Part shown: in pieces, positions 5,786 to 6,728 of the stretch
How positions within the stretch are numbered: position 1 is the first letter of the stretch
Layout of the letters: each line of letters begins with the position of its first letter
Source of the DNA: Fibrobacteraceae bacterium
Lineage (GTDB): Bacteria > Fibrobacterota > Fibrobacteria > Fibrobacterales > Fibrobacteraceae
Length of the DNA stretch: 6,728 nucleotides
Direction: 5' to 3'
Assembly: GCA_021443045.1 (NCBI GenBank)
Contig: JABUUT010000079.1
Span: forward strand, 1 to 6,728
Translations under genes and position numbers: made by a program
The notes under the pieces: generated by a model
The model's input: the letters and a program-made list of their open reading frames with translations, nothing else
Database searches by the model: none
Told to the model about the DNA's origin: nothing

Positions 5786-5905
5786 GTAATCGAGGTCCTA
5801 GACATAACCTAAATGCAAAGCAAGCAACAACGACCCACGCCCCAATCGGGACGTGAGTTCCTTGCCTACTCTCTTGCATTCTGAAATTGTCTAGGTTTCG
5901 ATTAC
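5786..5905 (-). ncRNA. 120-nt rod of nested helices in leader region
   Basis: Six inverted pairs nest in order (plus-strand coordinates): GTAATCGA/TCGATTAC (5786-5793 / 5898-5905), CCTAGACA/TGTCTAGG (5797-5804 / 5888-5895), AATGCAA/TTGCATT (5812-5818 / 5874-5880), GCAAG/CTTGC (5820-5824 / 5861-5865), AAC/GTT (5829-5831 / 5857-5859), and the tip 5836-5843 / 5848-5855 around AATC. The tip has one C/A mismatch on the plus strand but a U-G pair on the minus strand, which agrees with minus-strand transcription toward the acyltransferase; the small GGT/TT internal loop slightly favours the other strand. It could be a leader RNA, an sRNA ended by the following T7 hairpin, or a palindromic mobile remnant. 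It does not match the SRP or 6S RNA sequence signatures I know. Confidence 0.45.
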
Positions 5906-6012
5906 AAGAATAGAGCAAATACTCTTATTTCATGGAATAATATAACTACTCTAAAGAAACTTTTTGGGGGAGGAAATCAACAAATGAGTGTCAAAATATG
6001 AAAAGAAGATAG
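5906..6012. other. A+T-rich spacer, no gene seen
   Basis: No supportable gene is present between the rod structure and the 3' end of the FISUMP gene. A small AGAG/CTCT hairpin is possible at 5912-5925. GGGGGAGG (5966-5973) on the plus strand precedes an ATG at 5984 that opens only a five-codon frame. A promoter for the acyltransferase would be expected here on the minus strand, but no convincing TAnnTTTG element was found. Confidence 0.5.
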
Positions 6013-6051
6013 AATGATTCCTCTAGCATTGATTTCAATCATTTTTAGAGG
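6013..6051 (-). other. Interleaved inverted repeats after the FISUMP gene
   Basis: AATGATT (6013-6019) matches AATCATT (6037-6043), and CCTCTA (6020-6025) matches TAGAGG (6046-6051). The order A, B, A', B' means the two stems are alternatives or form a pseudoknot. It begins about 23 bases beyond the FISUMP stop and may serve as its 3' end. No long T run follows, so it is not a standard terminator. Confidence 0.35.
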
Positions 6052-6056
6052 TGCCC
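6042..6056 (-). repeat. ACCTCTAAA intergenic motif, copy 3
   Basis: On the minus strand GGGCACCTCTAAAAA starts 17 bases after the FISUMP stop codon and leads into the inverted repeats at 6013-6051. It shares GCACCTCTAAAAA with 4408-4420 and ACCTCTAAA with 207-215. Confidence 0.5.
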
Positions 6057-6073
6057 TTATGCGTAATAACCAG

Positions 6074-6728
6074 CTAGTCCTTGAGGCAACGGACGGAAAT
6101 CGCGAAGTCCTTGTAGTCCATGTAATGTCCAACGTTGTCGAAGTCGCAGTAGAAGTCCCAGTAGTACGCGTAGTTGGAATCGTTCTCGGTAGAAATCCAG
6201 AAGTAGGCGTAGTAGCCGGCACCGCTGAAGCTACCATCGCTTTGGCGGTAGCCCACAGGAAGAACAGAAAAGCCGTAGGAATCAGTACCGTTGCCACCGT
6301 TGTACCAGCCGCTAGTGGATTTCAGCTTTGTACCCGCGGTACTGGCTCCGCCCACAGCTGTCCACAAGGTGTTCCACTCGGTGTCATTGGGCAGGTGCCA
6401 GCCCTCGGGGCATACGCCCCGAACGGTGCCGCTGGGGGAGCAGGTTTTGCCATAACCGCAGCCCTTGCCCGCCATCGAGAACTGGGCGGCACTGTCCATG
6501 GCGGCAGCCCAGGTGTACAAGCGACCGTTCTTGGTGCAGGAGTCAGCCTTGTCGTTGTAGCAATAACTTTTGGCAGTTCCCTCGTTGTATTCGTAGTTCA
6601 AGTTCTCCGCCATCCAGGTCTGGGTGCCGATGGTCACCGTCTTGTAGGTCTGACCATCGCGATTGTCGATAAGAGTATTTGCCGAAGGATTGTAGATGCT
6701 TGAATCATCAATATCAGAAGTTCCTTTT
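6074..6728 (-). CDS. FISUMP-domain protein, N-terminus outside window
   Basis: A partial gene: the last 217 residues and the stop (TAG) are visible, and the frame stays open to the window edge. The visible part is one Fibrobacter succinogenes major paralogous domain (TIGR02145 / Fib_succ_major). In order: DNRDGQTYKTVTIG (21-34), QTWMAENLNY, GRLYTWAAAM, VCPEGWHLPNDTEW, YGFSVLPVGYR, YFWISTEND and the closing SVRCLKD. Seven cysteines are visible, suggesting disulfides in an exported protein. Family members usually carry a signal peptide or lipoprotein anchor and a Ser-rich linker, which would lie outside the window; the acidic, Ser-containing stretch right at the edge (SDIDDSS) fits such a linker. 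The biochemical role of the domain is not established; GWHLP and WISTE-type motifs recall C-type-lectin or sulfatase-modifying-factor folds, but that is only a resemblance. A GTG at 6637 is internal to the domain, not the start. Confidence 0.92.
   Translation of the reverse strand, partial: KGTSDIDDSSIYNPSANTLIDNRDGQTYKTVTIGTQTWMAENLNYEYNEGTAKSYCYNDKADSCTKNGRLYTWAAAMDSAAQFSMAGKGCGYGKTCSPSGTVRGVCPEGWHLPNDTEWNTLWTAVGGASTAGTKLKSTSGWYNGGNGTDSYGFSVLPVGYRQSDGSFSGAGYYAYFWISTENDSNYAYYWDFYCDFDNVGHYMDYKDFAISVRCLKD

Noticed and set aside
5743..5805. Longer acyltransferase start at ATG 5805
   Set aside because: The 21 extra codons run through the T7 hairpin, do not resemble the family, and have a weak ribosome binding site compared with GGGAG before 5742. 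It remains possible as a leader peptide.
5966..6001. GGGGGAGG followed by a five-codon frame on the plus strand
   Set aside because: The frame is too short, the spacing is long at ten bases, and no promoter was seen. It is probably a chance purine run.
6014..6703. 229-codon open frame antisense to the FISUMP gene
   Set aside because: The opposite strand carries a full, recognisable FISUMP domain; this frame has a low-complexity Val/Ala/Gly composition and no family resemblance.

Overview
The window looks like part of a Fibrobacter genome (Fibrobacterota, the FCB side of the bacterial tree). Three things point there: a FISUMP-domain protein (the Fibrobacter succinogenes major paralogous domain) at the right edge, a lipoprotein with the Asp/Ser/Lys linker (runs of SSSSKKT) common on Fibrobacter surface lipoproteins, and promoter-like elements of the Bacteroidota type (TAnnTTTG). 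Genus is an inference from these family signatures; no database was searched.

Layout, left to right. Bases 1-341 hold no gene: a tandem 14-mer, a patchwork of TAGTTAGT-type repeats and short inverted repeats, a terminator (213-238) that presumably closes a gene left of the window or insulates the next one, and a promoter (269-298). fusA (342-2465, +) encodes elongation factor G of the mitochondrial-EF-G1-like class. It stands alone, with its own promoter and a strong terminator (2501-2533), not in a visible str operon. Bases 2534-2836 are gene-free and packed with palindromes: a large imperfect one (2551-2635) and a GTCATT-type dispersed repeat (2662-2749). A promoter and a good ribosome binding site then lead into a secreted lipoprotein with two fibronectin type III domains (2881-4326, +), closed by a terminator (4348-4383).

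Bases 4384-4689 lie between convergent genes and contain a hairpin and a candidate structured RNA (4470-4581) with two mutually exclusive stems. On the minus strand follow a membrane acyltransferase (4690-5742) and, upstream of it, the 3' portion of a FISUMP protein gene (6074 to the edge). The 331 bases between these two are not plain spacer: a 120-nt rod of six nested helices (5786-5905) sits just ahead of a short hairpin with a T7 run, immediately upstream of the acyltransferase start. This looks like a structured leader or an sRNA.

The four genes show no sign of forming one pathway. fusA is core translation; the lipoprotein, acyltransferase and FISUMP protein all belong to the cell envelope or surface, typical for a Fibrobacter accessory stretch. 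The most unusual material is in the intergenic DNA: the rod-like leader, the switch-like RNA, and a nine-base motif ACCTCTAAA found in three intergenic regions next to hairpins.
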